Source: a beta proteobacterium AAP65 (lineage in GTDB: Bacteria > Pseudomonadota > Gammaproteobacteria > Burkholderiales > Burkholderiaceae_C). From it: a stretch of 64,000 nt of DNA. The position numbers were made by a program, and so were the translations under genes. Shown here one piece after another: positions 53,363-63,086 of the stretch. Within the stretch, counting starts at the first letter, position 1, and each line of letters starts with the position of its first letter. The DNA lies in contig LJHW01000022.1 of assembly GCA_001295865.1 (NCBI GenBank), forward strand, positions 78,491-142,490. Reading direction: 5' to 3'. Under the pieces are notes generated by a model. It was not told the DNA's origin. It did no database searches and worked only from the letters and a program-made list of their open reading frames with translations.

Positions 53363-53887
53363 ATGGCCCGACTGCCCTACGCCGACCTCACCCACCCCGA
53401 AGCTGCGCCGCTGGTGCAGCGCATCGTGGCCGAACGCGGCAGCGTGCTGCACCTCTACCAGATGCTGCTGCACAGCCCGCCGCTGGCCGAGGGCTGGTTG
53501 AATTACCTCACCGCGGTGCGGCAGAAACTCAGCATCGGCGGTGCGCTGCGCGAGATGGTCATCATGCGCGTGGCCGTGCTCAACGGCGCGCCTTACGAGG
53601 CCTTCCAGCACGCGCCCATCGCGCTGAAGGAAGGTTTGACGCAGGCGCAACTCGACGCGCTGGAACACTGGCAGGACTGCCCGCTCTTCAGCGAGACCGA
53701 ACGCGCCGTGCTGCGCCTGACCGACGCGATGACACGCGAGATCCACTTCGCGCCCGAGATCATGGAAGCCGTGCGCGCCGCTTTGGGCGAACGCGGCGCG
53801 GTGGAGGTGGCGGCCACCATCGCGGCCTACAACATGGTCTCGCGTTTTCTGGAAGCGCTGCAGATCCACGCGGACGATCCGCGCTGA
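53363..53887 (+). CDS. Carboxymuconolactone decarboxylase family (AhpD-like) protein
   Basis: 174 residues, all-helical. The CMD/AhpD-like core is LREMVIMRVAVLNGAPYEAFQHAPIALKEGLTQAQLDALE, followed by LRLTDAMTREIHFAPEIMEAVRAALG. The AhpD CxxC pair is absent (only one cysteine, in DCPLFS), so a peroxide-reducing role is unlikely; it is closer to the gamma-carboxymuconolactone decarboxylase side of the family, but no pathway partner is nearby. Precise function unknown. Confidence 0.82.
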   Translation: MARLPYADLTHPEAAPLVQRIVAERGSVLHLYQMLLHSPPLAEGWLNYLTAVRQKLSIGGALREMVIMRVAVLNGAPYEAFQHAPIALKEGLTQAQLDALEHWQDCPLFSETERAVLRLTDAMTREIHFAPEIMEAVRAALGERGAVEVAATIAAYNMVSRFLEALQIHADDPR

Positions 53888-53903
53888 TCGCGCTGCAGGC
53901 CGC

Positions 53904-56093
53904 TCAGAACGGCTGCTGCCACTGCGCCTGCAGCAGCCACGGCCGACCCGTCACGGGCTCGAAGAAGCGGCCGTTGGCATCGCCCACGATCACGCTGCCC
54001 GCGTAGGGCCGGCCCGAGAGGTTCTCCACCCGCGCGCGCAGCGTCAGCGTGCCCGGGCCGAGTTGCAGCGCCTGGCTCGCGCGCAGCGCCGCGGTGCTGG
54101 CCGATGCCGCGTAGTCGGTGTTGCGATCGTTGACGGCCACGGCGCCCTGCTGGCGCCATTCCAGCCCGATTTCGCGGCCGGTGCCGGGTGGCGCCCAGAC
54201 CAGCTGCAGCGCTGCGCTGCGCGGCTGCGTTCCAGCGATGCGGCCGCCCGGCGCCACCGTCACACGGCCTTGTGTGGCAGTGCAGGGCACGCCGGTGCAG
54301 GCGGTGAAGGCATCGAGGTAACGCGCGTCCAGCGTGGTGGCCGCGGCCTGCACACGCCAGGCCGGGTGCGGCTGCCAGCGCAGCGAAAGCTCGGCGCCGC
54401 GGCGCTGCGTGCGGCCGACGTTCTGGAAGGTCGAGCGGCCGCCGGCGTTGGTGAGCACGCCGATCTCGTCCTTCGTACGCGCGTCGAAGAGCGCCAGCTC
54501 GGCTTGCAGGTTCAGGGCCGGCGCGCGCCACTTCGCGCCCAGCTCCACCTGGCGGCTGCTCTGCGCGCGCAGGGCGGTGTTGAGGCCCGGCGCGCCGTCG
54601 GGGCGGTAAGCCAGCTCGCCCAGCGTGGGCGTCTCGAAACCGCGGCCGGCGCTGAGGTACAGGTTCCAGCCGCTGCCCCCGGGCGCCCACTGCAGCGCCG
54701 CCACGGGGTTGGTGTAGCGCAGGGTCTGGCCCCCGCTGTCGTCGCCATTGCCGGTGTAGGCATCGGCCGTGCGCAGCTGCAGCCGGCCGTGGCGCAGGCC
54801 GGCCGTGGCGGTGAAGCCGGCGCTCAGCGGCTGCTCGGCTTGGGCGTAAACGTCGGTGCTGCGCAGGCGTGAACGCTCCTGGCGGCGCAGCGCACCGGTC
54901 ACGCCAAGCGTGGTGCCGATGAAGTTCTCAAAACCGCGGCGGTCTTCGTCCTGCTGCTCGACGTTGAGCCCCGCCACCAGCTGCGTGCCGCTGGCCCAAC
55001 GCCACACGGCGCGCAGGTCGGCGCCGCCGTAGTCGCGCTCGAAATCGATCACACCGCCGGGGTGCGCGGGCGCGGTCTGTGTGGCCACCGGGATGGATTG
55101 CCACTGCGTCACCGCCCGCCGGCCGGTGTAGGCCGCGGCCTGCAGCTCGCGCAGGGCACCTTCGCCAGCCAAACGATGGCGCCAGCTGGCGCCGGCCTGG
55201 GTCTGGCGCGCGCGCTTGCGGGTGTTGAACTGCAGGGCTTGCGTCGCCGTCTGCTGCGGGTCGGCCTCGAACTGTGCGCGTGTCAGGCCCAGCGGGTCTT
55301 GCGCGGGCTGCTCGGCGTGGTTGAGCACCAGCGTCAGCGTGTCGCGCTCGGTGTTGCGGCCCAGGCGCAGGTTGGCCAGCGTGCGCTCGGCCGCACTGTG
55401 CGGGCGCGGGCCGTCGGTGCGCAGGCCGCTGGCCAGCGCGCGCAGGTGCCAGCCGGCAGCCAGCGGCGTTTCGGCCACCAGGCGCTGCTGGCGCAGGCCG
55501 TCGGCGCCCGCGTCGAGGTCGAGCGACCAGCGCCTTTGGGTGGGCGGTGCACTCACCACCGACAGCACGCCGCCCGAGCTGCTGCCATGCAGCGCGCTGA
55601 AGGGGCCGCGCAGCACTTCCACGCGCTGCGCGCCAGCGAGGTCGAAGTGCGCCACCTGGCCCTGGCCGTCGGGCATGGTGGCGGGGATGCCGTCGCTGTA
55701 CAGGCGCAGGCCGCGGATGCCGAAGCTGGCCCGCGCGCCATAGCCGCGTGCGCTGAGCTGCAGGTCTTGCGCGTAGTTGTTGCGCGCGTTGGCTACGAGG
55801 CCCGGCACCAGCGTGAGCGCTTCCGAGAGATTGACCATCGGCCCGGCGTCGCGCAGCGCTTCGGCGTTGATCACCGTCACGGCGAAGGGCGCGTCGAAGG
55901 CGCGGCGTTCGGTGCCGTTGCCGCTGACGACCACGGTCTCGACCGGGCCCGGCGCCGGTGCCTGGGCTTGCGCCGCTGTCAGCGGCAGCAGCGCCAGCGC
56001 CACGGCCTGCACGATGGCGCGCGCGGGCGGCCGGTGGGCTGCGGTGGGGCGGGTGGCTTCCAGGGTGGCGCGTGGCCGTTGCTTCGGGTGCAT
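53904..56093 (-). CDS. TonB-dependent receptor, siderophore/metal type
   Basis: 729 residues from the ATG at 56093; the longer frame is a shadow. The signal segment (IVQAVALALLPLTAAQAQA) precedes a plug domain: VETVVVSGNGTERRAFDAPFAVTVINAEAL, then ARGYGARASFGIRGLRLYSDGIP and EVLRGPFSALHGSSSGGVLSVVS. The barrel ends QWQQPF with a terminal Phe. The IRGLRLYSDGIPATMPDGQ part is typical of receptors for siderophores or metal complexes rather than sugars. Ligand unknown. It converges with the AhpD-like gene 16 bases away and begins 97 bases after the regulator gene ends. Confidence 0.87.
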   Translation of the reverse strand: MHPKQRPRATLEATRPTAAHRPPARAIVQAVALALLPLTAAQAQAPAPGPVETVVVSGNGTERRAFDAPFAVTVINAEALRDAGPMVNLSEALTLVPGLVANARNNYAQDLQLSARGYGARASFGIRGLRLYSDGIPATMPDGQGQVAHFDLAGAQRVEVLRGPFSALHGSSSGGVLSVVSAPPTQRRWSLDLDAGADGLRQQRLVAETPLAAGWHLRALASGLRTDGPRPHSAAERTLANLRLGRNTERDTLTLVLNHAEQPAQDPLGLTRAQFEADPQQTATQALQFNTRKRARQTQAGASWRHRLAGEGALRELQAAAYTGRRAVTQWQSIPVATQTAPAHPGGVIDFERDYGGADLRAVWRWASGTQLVAGLNVEQQDEDRRGFENFIGTTLGVTGALRRQERSRLRSTDVYAQAEQPLSAGFTATAGLRHGRLQLRTADAYTGNGDDSGGQTLRYTNPVAALQWAPGGSGWNLYLSAGRGFETPTLGELAYRPDGAPGLNTALRAQSSRQVELGAKWRAPALNLQAELALFDARTKDEIGVLTNAGGRSTFQNVGRTQRRGAELSLRWQPHPAWRVQAAATTLDARYLDAFTACTGVPCTATQGRVTVAPGGRIAGTQPRSAALQLVWAPPGTGREIGLEWRQQGAVAVNDRNTDYAASASTAALRASQALQLGPGTLTLRARVENLSGRPYAGSVIVGDANGRFFEPVTGRPWLLQAQWQQPF

Positions 56094-56190
56094 GGGCGGT
56101 GAAGGGGGAAGGTGCTGCGCAGTGGCACGCTGTGCCGATGGCACGGGGGCCAGGGTGCGGAAGGAGGCCGGGGCGCCAGGGGCCGCGATG

Positions 56191-57453
56191 CTAAGCGTCG
56201 CCGCCTTCTCCATGCCCGCCTTGGGCTGCTGCCAGCCGGCGGTAGAGCAGCCCGCGCGACACGCCCAGTTCACGCGCTGCGCGCGAGACATTGCCGCCGC
56301 AGCGGGCCAGCGTCTGCAGCACGAGGCGGTGGTCGTGTTCGGCCAGCGTGGCGGCGGTGTCGGCCGCTGCGGTGGCCGGGGGGGCTGTGGCCTCAGGGGC
56401 TGCGCCGTGCCCATCTGCTGCCAACACGCCCGCCACGGCCGGCGCCTGCGCGGGCAGCGCGGTGCGGCCTTCGGCTTCTCCGCCGGACGCGCCGGGCGCC
56501 ATCTGCAGCCGCGCCCGCAGCCACACGCCCAGGCCGTTGGCCAGCTGCAAGGGCTGCGGGCCGCGGGCGCCGGCCGTGGCCAGCAGCGTGGGCAGTTCGT
56601 GGCCGAAAACATCGGCCACGGGCCGGCCCGGCAGATCGTCAGCGCCGAGCAGGCTGCGCGCCGCGCGGTTGGCCCAGGCCACGCGGCCTTGCGGGTCGAT
56701 GCCGGCCAGCGCCTGCATGGGCGTGCCGAGCAGGCGCGGATCGGCCTGGAATTGCAGCACCAGGGTGTCGCCATCCGGCTCGGCCAGCAGGGCGTCTTCG
56801 ATGCTGCTCGCGTACAAGCCCACCAGCGCCGCGGCGTCGAACGCGAAGCCAGTGCCTTCGGTGGAAAGATCGAGCACGCCGGCCAGGCGGCCGTGGCGGT
56901 CGCGGATGGGCGCGGCAGCGCAGCTCAAGCGGCCGCACAAGTCGAAGAAGTGCTCTTCGCGCGTGACGGCCACGGCCTGCCCTGTGCGCAGCACCAGGCC
57001 GGGTGCGGTGGTGCCCACGGCCTCTTCGCCCAGGTTCACACCCAGTCGGCTGGCCAGGCCGAGCACGGGTTCGGTGTCGGCGGGCACGGGGGAGCTGTGC
57101 ACCACCAGGCCTTCACCATCGCAGAGAAAACTGCGCACGCCGGTGCGGGCCAGTGTGGCCTGCAGGCGTTCCAGCGCGGGGCGCGCGGCCGCCAGCAAGG
57201 GGCGGCTGCGCTGCAGCGCGCCGTGGCGGCGCGAAACGGTGACGGGGTCGAAAGCGAGCTTTTCACCCGGCCGGCGGTGGGCCAGCAGGCAGCGCTGCCA
57301 ACTCTGGATGATGGGCTCGCCCACCAGGCCGGTGGGCCGCTGGCCTTCGATGAACAGGCGCTCGCGCGCCAGTGCCGCACGCTGCGGCGCGCTGGCGAAA
57401 AAGGGCTGCTCGGGCAGGGCGACAGTGCCGCGGGCGGCGTGCTGGCGGGTCAT
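56191..57453 (-). CDS. AcoR-like regulator lacking the AAA+ domain (GAF-PAS-Fis HTH)
   Basis: 420 residues. An AcoR-type start (PIIQSWQRCLLAHRRPGEK) leads to a GAF-like domain with VNLGEEAVGTTAPGLVLRTGQAVAVTREEHFFDLCGRLSCAAAPIRD. A PAS-like part follows (ALAGIDPQGRVAWANRAARSLLG). About 60 residues of Ala/Pro/Gly-rich linker then connect directly to a Fis-type helix-turn-helix (HDHRLVLQTLARCGGNVSRAARELGVSRGLLYRRL). No Walker A or GAFTGA motif, so the sigma-54 ATPase domain is missing, and AcoR is usually ~650 residues. It would act as an ordinary DNA-binding sensor. It is divergent from the alcohol dehydrogenase, which it may control. Confidence 0.85.
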   Translation of the reverse strand: MTRQHAARGTVALPEQPFFASAPQRAALARERLFIEGQRPTGLVGEPIIQSWQRCLLAHRRPGEKLAFDPVTVSRRHGALQRSRPLLAAARPALERLQATLARTGVRSFLCDGEGLVVHSSPVPADTEPVLGLASRLGVNLGEEAVGTTAPGLVLRTGQAVAVTREEHFFDLCGRLSCAAAPIRDRHGRLAGVLDLSTEGTGFAFDAAALVGLYASSIEDALLAEPDGDTLVLQFQADPRLLGTPMQALAGIDPQGRVAWANRAARSLLGADDLPGRPVADVFGHELPTLLATAGARGPQPLQLANGLGVWLRARLQMAPGASGGEAEGRTALPAQAPAVAGVLAADGHGAAPEATAPPATAAADTAATLAEHDHRLVLQTLARCGGNVSRAARELGVSRGLLYRRLAAAQGGHGEGGDA

Positions 57454-57609
57454 GCGTGGCAGTTTGTGCCGGGACGGAACAGCGCCTCATCCGGGAAAGC
57501 CCGTTGTTTGCGGCCAGCCGCCTGCGCGCGAAGCTGCGCGTCAGCCATGCGGTGGGCCGGGTTCGGCCACACCCGGGCGCGGTTCAAGAACAAGCGCAGG
57601 AGACGACGC

Positions 57610-59739
57610 ATGAAAACCCCGCACCATCTCGCGGCCTGTCTGGCCCTCTGCCTCTCGGTGGGGGCCGTGGCGCAAACGGCCAAGCCCGCCGCCACCGCCG
57701 CCCCCGCGGCCAAAGGCTCGGCCGCCCACATCAAGGCCGTGACCACGCGCGTGGACACTGGCTTCATCCGCGCCAACGCGCGCACCACCGTGGATTGGCC
57801 CAGCTACGGCCTCGACCACGCCGAGACACGCTTCTCCAAGCTCACGCAGATCAACACCGCCAACGTCGGCAAGCTGGGCCTGGCCTGGAGCTACAACCTG
57901 GAGAGCACACGCGGCGTGGAGGCCACGCCGGTGGTGGTGGACGGCATCATGTACGTCACCGCCAGCTGGAGCATCGTGCACGCCATCGACGTGCGCAGCG
58001 GCCAGCGCCTGTGGAGCTTCGACCCGCAGGTCGACCGTGGCTACGGCTACAAGGGCTGCTGCGACGTGGTCAACCGCGGCGTGGCCGTGTACCAGGGCAA
58101 GGTCTTCGTGGCCAGCTACGACGGCCGCCTGATCGCGCTGGACGCCGCCACCGGGGCCAAGGCCTGGGAGGTGGACACCATCATCGACCGCAAGTTCAGC
58201 TACACCATCACCGGCGCGCCGCGCGTCTACAAGGGCAAGGTGATCATCGGCAACGGCGGCGCCGAATACGGCGTGCGCGGCTACATCACGGCGTACGACG
58301 CCAAGAGCGGCCAGCAGCAATGGCGCTGGTTCACGGTGCCGGGCGACCCGAGCAAGCCGTTTGAAGACGAGAGCATGGCCAAGGCGGCCAAGACCTGGGA
58401 TGCCGCGGGCAAGTGGTGGGAAGCCGGAGGCGGCGGCACGGCCTGGGACACCATGGCCTTCGACCCCGAGCTCAACCTGATGTACATCGGCACCGGCAAC
58501 GGCAGCCCCTGGGCGCACAAGAAGCGCAGCCCGGCGGGCGGGGACAACCTCTACCTGGCCAGCCTGGTGGCGCTGAACCCCGACACCGGCAAGTACGTCT
58601 GGCACTACCAGCAGACACCGGGCGACAACTGGGATTTCACCAGCACACAGCCGATGATCCTGGCCGACCTGAAGATCGCCGGCAAGAACCGCAAGGTGAT
58701 CCTGCACGCGCCGAAAAACGGCTTCTTCTTCGTGGTCGACCGCAAGAGCGGCGAGTTCATCTCGGCGAAGAACTTCGTCGACGTCAACTGGGCCACGGGC
58801 TACGACGCCAAGGGCCGCCCCATCGAGACCGAGATCGCGCGTGTGGCCGATCGCCCGCGCGAGATCATTCCCAGCCCTTATGGCGCGCGCAACTGGCACT
58901 CGATGAGCTTCAACCCGCAGACCGGGCTGGTGTACATGCCGGTGCAGAACGTGCCCGTCACGCTGCTGGACAACAAGGCCTGGAAGTTCAACGCCGCCAG
59001 CCCGTTGGAGCCGCACAGCAACCTGGGCTGGAACATGGCGATGTTCGCCAACGCCGAGCCGCCCAAGAGCGCGCCCTTCGGCCGCCTGCTGGCCTGGGAC
59101 CCGGTGAAGCAGAAGGAAGCCTGGCGAGTGGAGAACGTCTCGCCATGGAACGGCGGCACGCTCACCACCGCGGGCAACCTGGTCTTCCAGGGCACGGCCG
59201 ACGGCCGCTTCATCGCCTACGACGCCCGCGACGGCAAGAAGCTCTGGGAAACGCCCACCGGCACCGGCGTGATTGCCGCGCCCAGCACCTACATGGTGGA
59301 CGGCAAGCAGTACGTGAGCATCGCCGTGGGCTGGGGTGGCGTCTACGGCCACACCGCGCGCCACACCGACCGCAAGGGCCCGGGCACGGTCTACACCTTC
59401 GTCATCGACGGCCAGGCGAAGGCGCCCGAATTCGTGGCCTACCGCCTGGGCGAACTGGTGCAGGGCGTGGCCTACGACAAGAACCACGTCAGCGAAGGCA
59501 CGGCGCTCTACGTCAGCAACTGCGTCTTCTGCCACGGCGTGCCGGGCGTGGACCGCGGCGGCAACATCCCCAACCTGGGCTACTCGTCGCAGGCGGTGAT
59601 CGCCAACCTCGACAAGTACATGTTCGGCGCGCTGGCCAAAAACGGCATGCCCGATTTCACCGGCAAGCTGCAGCCGGCGGACGTGGACAAACTCAAGGCC
59701 TTCATCCAGGGGACGGCCGACGCGATACGGCCGAAGTGA
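57610..59739 (+). CDS. Quinohemoprotein alcohol dehydrogenase (PQQ, type II)
   Basis: 709 residues from the ATG at 57610 with GGAG 8 bases upstream; the long frame before it is a shadow of the receptor and regulator genes. Signal peptide cleaved near AVAQ. An eight-bladed PQQ propeller: vicinal Cys150-Cys151 (GCCDVV), the GDNWDF block with the catalytic Asp, and the W-motif repeats. A C-terminal cytochrome c domain carries CVFCH (638-642). It oxidises alcohols in the periplasm and passes electrons through heme to the respiratory chain. No pqq biosynthesis gene is in the window. The divergent regulator gene 156 bases away is the likely control. Confidence 0.93.
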   Translation: MKTPHHLAACLALCLSVGAVAQTAKPAATAAPAAKGSAAHIKAVTTRVDTGFIRANARTTVDWPSYGLDHAETRFSKLTQINTANVGKLGLAWSYNLESTRGVEATPVVVDGIMYVTASWSIVHAIDVRSGQRLWSFDPQVDRGYGYKGCCDVVNRGVAVYQGKVFVASYDGRLIALDAATGAKAWEVDTIIDRKFSYTITGAPRVYKGKVIIGNGGAEYGVRGYITAYDAKSGQQQWRWFTVPGDPSKPFEDESMAKAAKTWDAAGKWWEAGGGGTAWDTMAFDPELNLMYIGTGNGSPWAHKKRSPAGGDNLYLASLVALNPDTGKYVWHYQQTPGDNWDFTSTQPMILADLKIAGKNRKVILHAPKNGFFFVVDRKSGEFISAKNFVDVNWATGYDAKGRPIETEIARVADRPREIIPSPYGARNWHSMSFNPQTGLVYMPVQNVPVTLLDNKAWKFNAASPLEPHSNLGWNMAMFANAEPPKSAPFGRLLAWDPVKQKEAWRVENVSPWNGGTLTTAGNLVFQGTADGRFIAYDARDGKKLWETPTGTGVIAAPSTYMVDGKQYVSIAVGWGGVYGHTARHTDRKGPGTVYTFVIDGQAKAPEFVAYRLGELVQGVAYDKNHVSEGTALYVSNCVFCHGVPGVDRGGNIPNLGYSSQAVIANLDKYMFGALAKNGMPDFTGKLQPADVDKLKAFIQGTADAIRPK

Positions 59740-59790
59740 GCCCGAAACCCCCGGGGCGCGCGGGCAGAATCGCGGCCCTCGGGAGGTGAG

Positions 59791-62169
59791 ATGGTCTGCA
59801 TGAAGAAGTGGGCGCGGTGTGCGCTCGGTGCGCTGGTGTTGGTGCTCGCCGCTTGCGGCGGTGGCGGCGGCGGCGGGGGTGGCAGCTCGAACAACGGGCT
59901 GCGCCTGAGTGTCGACAGCAGCCGTGTCGACTTCACCGTGCTCGAAGGCGCCCCCGCCGGCCAGGGCGCGCAGACCGTCACCGCGCGCCTGACCGGTGGC
60001 AGCGGCAACGAATCGGTCTTCATCGGTGTGGAAGCCACGGGACAGGGCGTGCTGCTGCCCATCGGCGTGACCATCGACACCGTGGCACGCACCGGCGTGG
60101 CCACGGTGGCGCCCAACGCGGCGCTGGCCGCAGGCACGTACAACGGCACCCTCCGCGTGCTGGCCTGTCTGGACGCAGCCTGCAACTCGCCCATCAGCGG
60201 CTCGCCCTTTGTCATCAACTACGGCACCACGGTGCAGCCGCGTTTCAAGGCTTCGGTGAACAACCTGGCCTTTGCCTCGGCCGAGTCGGTGCAGCCCGCT
60301 GCGCAGACCGTTGCGCTCACCTTGCCCGCCGGGGTCAGCGCCGCCACCTACAACGTGCGCTACAGCGGCCCGAACGCGGGCTGGCTGCAGGTGCAGCCTT
60401 CGGGGCTCACCTACACCGTGCGCCCGGAGGCCGACTTGCTGGCCGGCAGCTACAGCGCCGACATCGAGTTCGACGCCGGCGCCACGCAGCCGCGCTTGAC
60501 GGTGCGCGTGCAGCACGTCGTCAGCGAAGGCCTGGTGGTGCAGCCGCTGGTGGAAGCGCGCATCACCTCCACCAGCCCGGCCTCGGCCAACAGCGGCACG
60601 GTGATGGTGAGCGCTGCACCCGGCGTGGGCCCCGGCACGTGGACGGCCACCTCGCTCAGCCCCTGGCTGCGCCTGGCCAGCACCACGGGTGCCCTGGGCA
60701 CGCCGCTGCAGTGGTCGATCGACCCCGAAGGTTTCAAGGCGCTGCCCAACGGGGCCAGCACCGATGCGCAGGTTTTTGTCGCGTCGGGCACCACCCTGAC
60801 CCCGCAGGTGCTCACGCTGCGCCTGAACAAGGACGTGGCCGAGTTCCAGGGCATCGACACCCTGGCCGTGCTGGCCGGCGAGCCCGGTGAAGTGCTGGTC
60901 TACGGCCGCCTGCTGGACGAAGCCGGCCTGCAGCAACGCCTGGTGGCCAGTGGGTTCACGCCCGGTGCCCTCACGGTGCGCAGCTCCAAGCTGCTGAGCG
61001 TGCAGGTGGGTGCGCTGGCGGCGGGCAACTACACGCTCACGCTGCCCACGGCTTCGGGCCTGCCCACGCGCACGGTGCAGTTGCAGGTGCTGCCGGCGGT
61101 CGATCGCGGCCCGCAGGTGGTGGCCACCACGGGCCTGAAAGCGGCGCCGCTGTGGGACCCGATCACCCAGAGCCTGTTCGTGCACAACACCAGCCAGTCG
61201 TCGGTGATGCGCTTCCAGCTCTTCGGCAGCGTGGCCCAGCCGGGGGCCACCGTGAGCAGCCGCGTGATCGCCGGCCTCATGGGCATTGCCCTCAGCCCGG
61301 ACCGCCGCAGCGTCATCGCCATCACGGCCACCGGCACGCTGCTGCGGCTGAGCACGCAGGACCTCACGACGCAGACCAGCGCCGAGCTCGGCCGCACGGT
61401 GAGCGAGAGCGCCTGGGTGGGCCTGCCACTGGTGGTGACCGGCGACCAGCGCCTGCTGATGTCGCAGGGCGGCCAATGGGCGGGCGTGCTTTACGCCGAT
61501 CTCGAGACCGACCGTGTGCTGCCGCTCCCTGCGGGCAACTTCACCTTCTACAGCGGCCCCTGGGGGCGCGTGTCGCCGAACGGCCAGCGCGCGCTGATCG
61601 TGCAGACCGCCGGCCTTTCGCCAGCACCGCCGCTGTTGCGCCGCGATGCGGCCGACGGCCTGCTGACGCCCGTGGTCGGCAACGCACCGTCCTTTTTCTA
61701 CCGTGCCGCCAGCGACCGCCGCGGCACGCGCTGGGTGCTGGACGGGCGCGTCTTCAGCTACGACATGGTGGAAGAGGGCATGCTGGCCACGGTGCCACCC
61801 GATGGCTGGTTCGGCCAGGAGGCGGTGATGTCGCGCGACGGTTCACGCACCTACCTCTACACCCGCAACGCCGTGCTCTCGCAATCGCGCATCTTCGTGC
61901 TCGACACCTCCACGCCGCGAGGCGCGGGTTACGCCTACCCGGTGTTGGGCACCTTGGAGCCCTGGTTGGAGCCCTCGTGTTCGGACCAGGTGCAGAGCGA
62001 CAGCTGCAACGGCTACGCCACGCGCCTGGTGCTCACCGACGACGACCGCACGCTGCTGGCCATCGGCGACCGCCAGCTGGCCGTGGTCCCAATCCCCGCG
62101 AACCTGCGCGGCGGGCCGCTGCCGGCCACGGCGCAGGGCACGCGCTGGATGGGCCCGGCCCGCCGCTGA
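59791..62169 (+). CDS. Large lipoprotein with Ig-like repeats and a propeller-like C-terminus
   Basis: 792 residues. GGAGGTGAG lies directly before the ATG at 59791; another ATG at 59800 has better spacing and gives a classic lipoprotein start. Lipobox LVLAAC with Cys22 followed by nine glycines. Residues ~35-370 are repeated beta-sandwich units (QPAAQTVALTLPAG, the LTGGSGNESVFIGVEA part), similar to BACON/Ig-like modules. The C-terminal ~420 residues look like beta-propeller blades (GIALSPDRRSVIAIT, MSRDGSRTYLYT, VLTDDDRTLLAIG). No enzymatic motif. It lies 51 bases after the alcohol dehydrogenase gene. Probably an outer-membrane or surface lipoprotein of unknown function. Confidence 0.82.
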   Translation: MVCMKKWARCALGALVLVLAACGGGGGGGGGSSNNGLRLSVDSSRVDFTVLEGAPAGQGAQTVTARLTGGSGNESVFIGVEATGQGVLLPIGVTIDTVARTGVATVAPNAALAAGTYNGTLRVLACLDAACNSPISGSPFVINYGTTVQPRFKASVNNLAFASAESVQPAAQTVALTLPAGVSAATYNVRYSGPNAGWLQVQPSGLTYTVRPEADLLAGSYSADIEFDAGATQPRLTVRVQHVVSEGLVVQPLVEARITSTSPASANSGTVMVSAAPGVGPGTWTATSLSPWLRLASTTGALGTPLQWSIDPEGFKALPNGASTDAQVFVASGTTLTPQVLTLRLNKDVAEFQGIDTLAVLAGEPGEVLVYGRLLDEAGLQQRLVASGFTPGALTVRSSKLLSVQVGALAAGNYTLTLPTASGLPTRTVQLQVLPAVDRGPQVVATTGLKAAPLWDPITQSLFVHNTSQSSVMRFQLFGSVAQPGATVSSRVIAGLMGIALSPDRRSVIAITATGTLLRLSTQDLTTQTSAELGRTVSESAWVGLPLVVTGDQRLLMSQGGQWAGVLYADLETDRVLPLPAGNFTFYSGPWGRVSPNGQRALIVQTAGLSPAPPLLRRDAADGLLTPVVGNAPSFFYRAASDRRGTRWVLDGRVFSYDMVEEGMLATVPPDGWFGQEAVMSRDGSRTYLYTRNAVLSQSRIFVLDTSTPRGAGYAYPVLGTLEPWLEPSCSDQVQSDSCNGYATRLVLTDDDRTLLAIGDRQLAVVPIPANLRGGPLPATAQGTRWMGPARR

Positions 62170-62322
62170 AGCCGGCGTTTGCGGGCACGCCAGGCCTGTA
62201 TGCGGCACTGGACCGTGGGGCACCCGCCGTCCTGCGGTTCCTGCTGCTGCGCAGCGCCGCGGGCGCTGAGCGCGTGTTGGCTTCGCACGCCGCATCAGCG
62301 GCTGCGCGGATCAGCACCGGGG

Positions 62323-62351
62323 TTGTGCGGACCGCGCTTAACGACTATTTA
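62323..62351 (+). promoter_or_regulatory. Possible sigma-70 promoter before the PEP-CTERM/cytochrome pair
   Basis: TTGTGC at 62323-62328 and TATTTA at 62346-62351 are separated by exactly 17 bases, in the only AT-richer part of the 290-base gap between 62170 and 62459. Each box matches the consensus at only three of six bases. The rest of the gap has nothing I can name. The start of the PEP-CTERM gene is 109 bases further on. Confidence 0.3.
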
Positions 62352-62459
62352 AGGGGCTGCTAGCACCGAGTTAGCAACGCGTTGCCATGCCCGTTCCTAG
62401 ACTGCGCAGCAGCTTGGCCGAAGTGGCCAATCTCCTCAATACAAGCATTCGAGAACCCC

Positions 62460-63086
62460 ATGCGACGCACCATTGTCCTCGTCTCCGCCTGCGCTCTTTT
62501 TGCGCTGGCACCCCTGTCTGCACAGGCAGCCCTGGAACTGCGACCAGGTGGCATGGTTTACGACCGCGCGGCCGATCTGACCTGGCTCATCGACTGGAAT
62601 GCCGCAGCAGGCAGTGCCTTCGACGACGGCAGTTCGGCGCAGGACGGACGCATGAGCTGGGCCAGCGCCATGGCCTGGGCCGATGCGCTCCAGTGGGGCG
62701 GTGTCGACGACTGGCGGCTGCCCACCGCGGTGCCCTGCTTTGGTTTTGGTTGCCAGAACAGCGAAATCGGCCGCCTCTGGTACGAGGTGCTGGGGAATCG
62801 GGCGGGCCTGCCCGCCGTCAACACCGAGCCGTTCGAGCACGTCGCGTTTGCGCCCTACTGGACCGGCACGGCCCAGGCCGGGGCCCCTGCGCAGGCGTGG
62901 TACTTCAACACCCTGGGCGGCTCACAGAACTTGCTGCCGCTCGCTGCGCAGGCCCACGCGGTCGCCGTCCGCCAGGGTGATGTGCTGTCACAGGTGCCGG
63001 AGCCGCCGATGGCGTGGCTGGCCCTGGCGGGCCTGGCCATCACGGCCTGCGCCTCGCGTCGACTGCGGCCGGCCGCGCAGCCATGA
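62460..63086 (+). CDS. PEP-CTERM protein with Lcl/DUF1566 domain
   Basis: 208 residues from the ATG at 62460 with a signal peptide (cleavage near AQAALE). The body is a DUF1566 (Lcl C-terminal) domain: GGMVYDRAADLTWLIDWNAA, MSWASAMAWADAL, VDDWRLPTAVPC, PYWTGTAQAG and QAWYFNTLGG. Such domains occur in surface adhesins and lectin-like proteins. The C-terminus is VPEPPM, a hydrophobic run and an Arg-rich end, the exosortase signal. Its stop overlaps the cytochrome start as ATGA. Confidence 0.85.
   Translation: MRRTIVLVSACALFALAPLSAQAALELRPGGMVYDRAADLTWLIDWNAAAGSAFDDGSSAQDGRMSWASAMAWADALQWGGVDDWRLPTAVPCFGFGCQNSEIGRLWYEVLGNRAGLPAVNTEPFEHVAFAPYWTGTAQAGAPAQAWYFNTLGGSQNLLPLAAQAHAVAVRQGDVLSQVPEPPMAWLALAGLAITACASRRLRPAAQP

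Noticed and set aside
57454..57609. Sigma-54 promoter before the alcohol dehydrogenase
   Set aside because: I looked for GG-N10-GC in the gap. The closest match (TGGCAGTTTGTGCC) has the wrong spacing.
57541..61476. A 1311-residue minus-strand frame over the alcohol dehydrogenase and lipoprotein genes
   Set aside because: Same reason: antisense of two well-supported genes and no recognisable domain.
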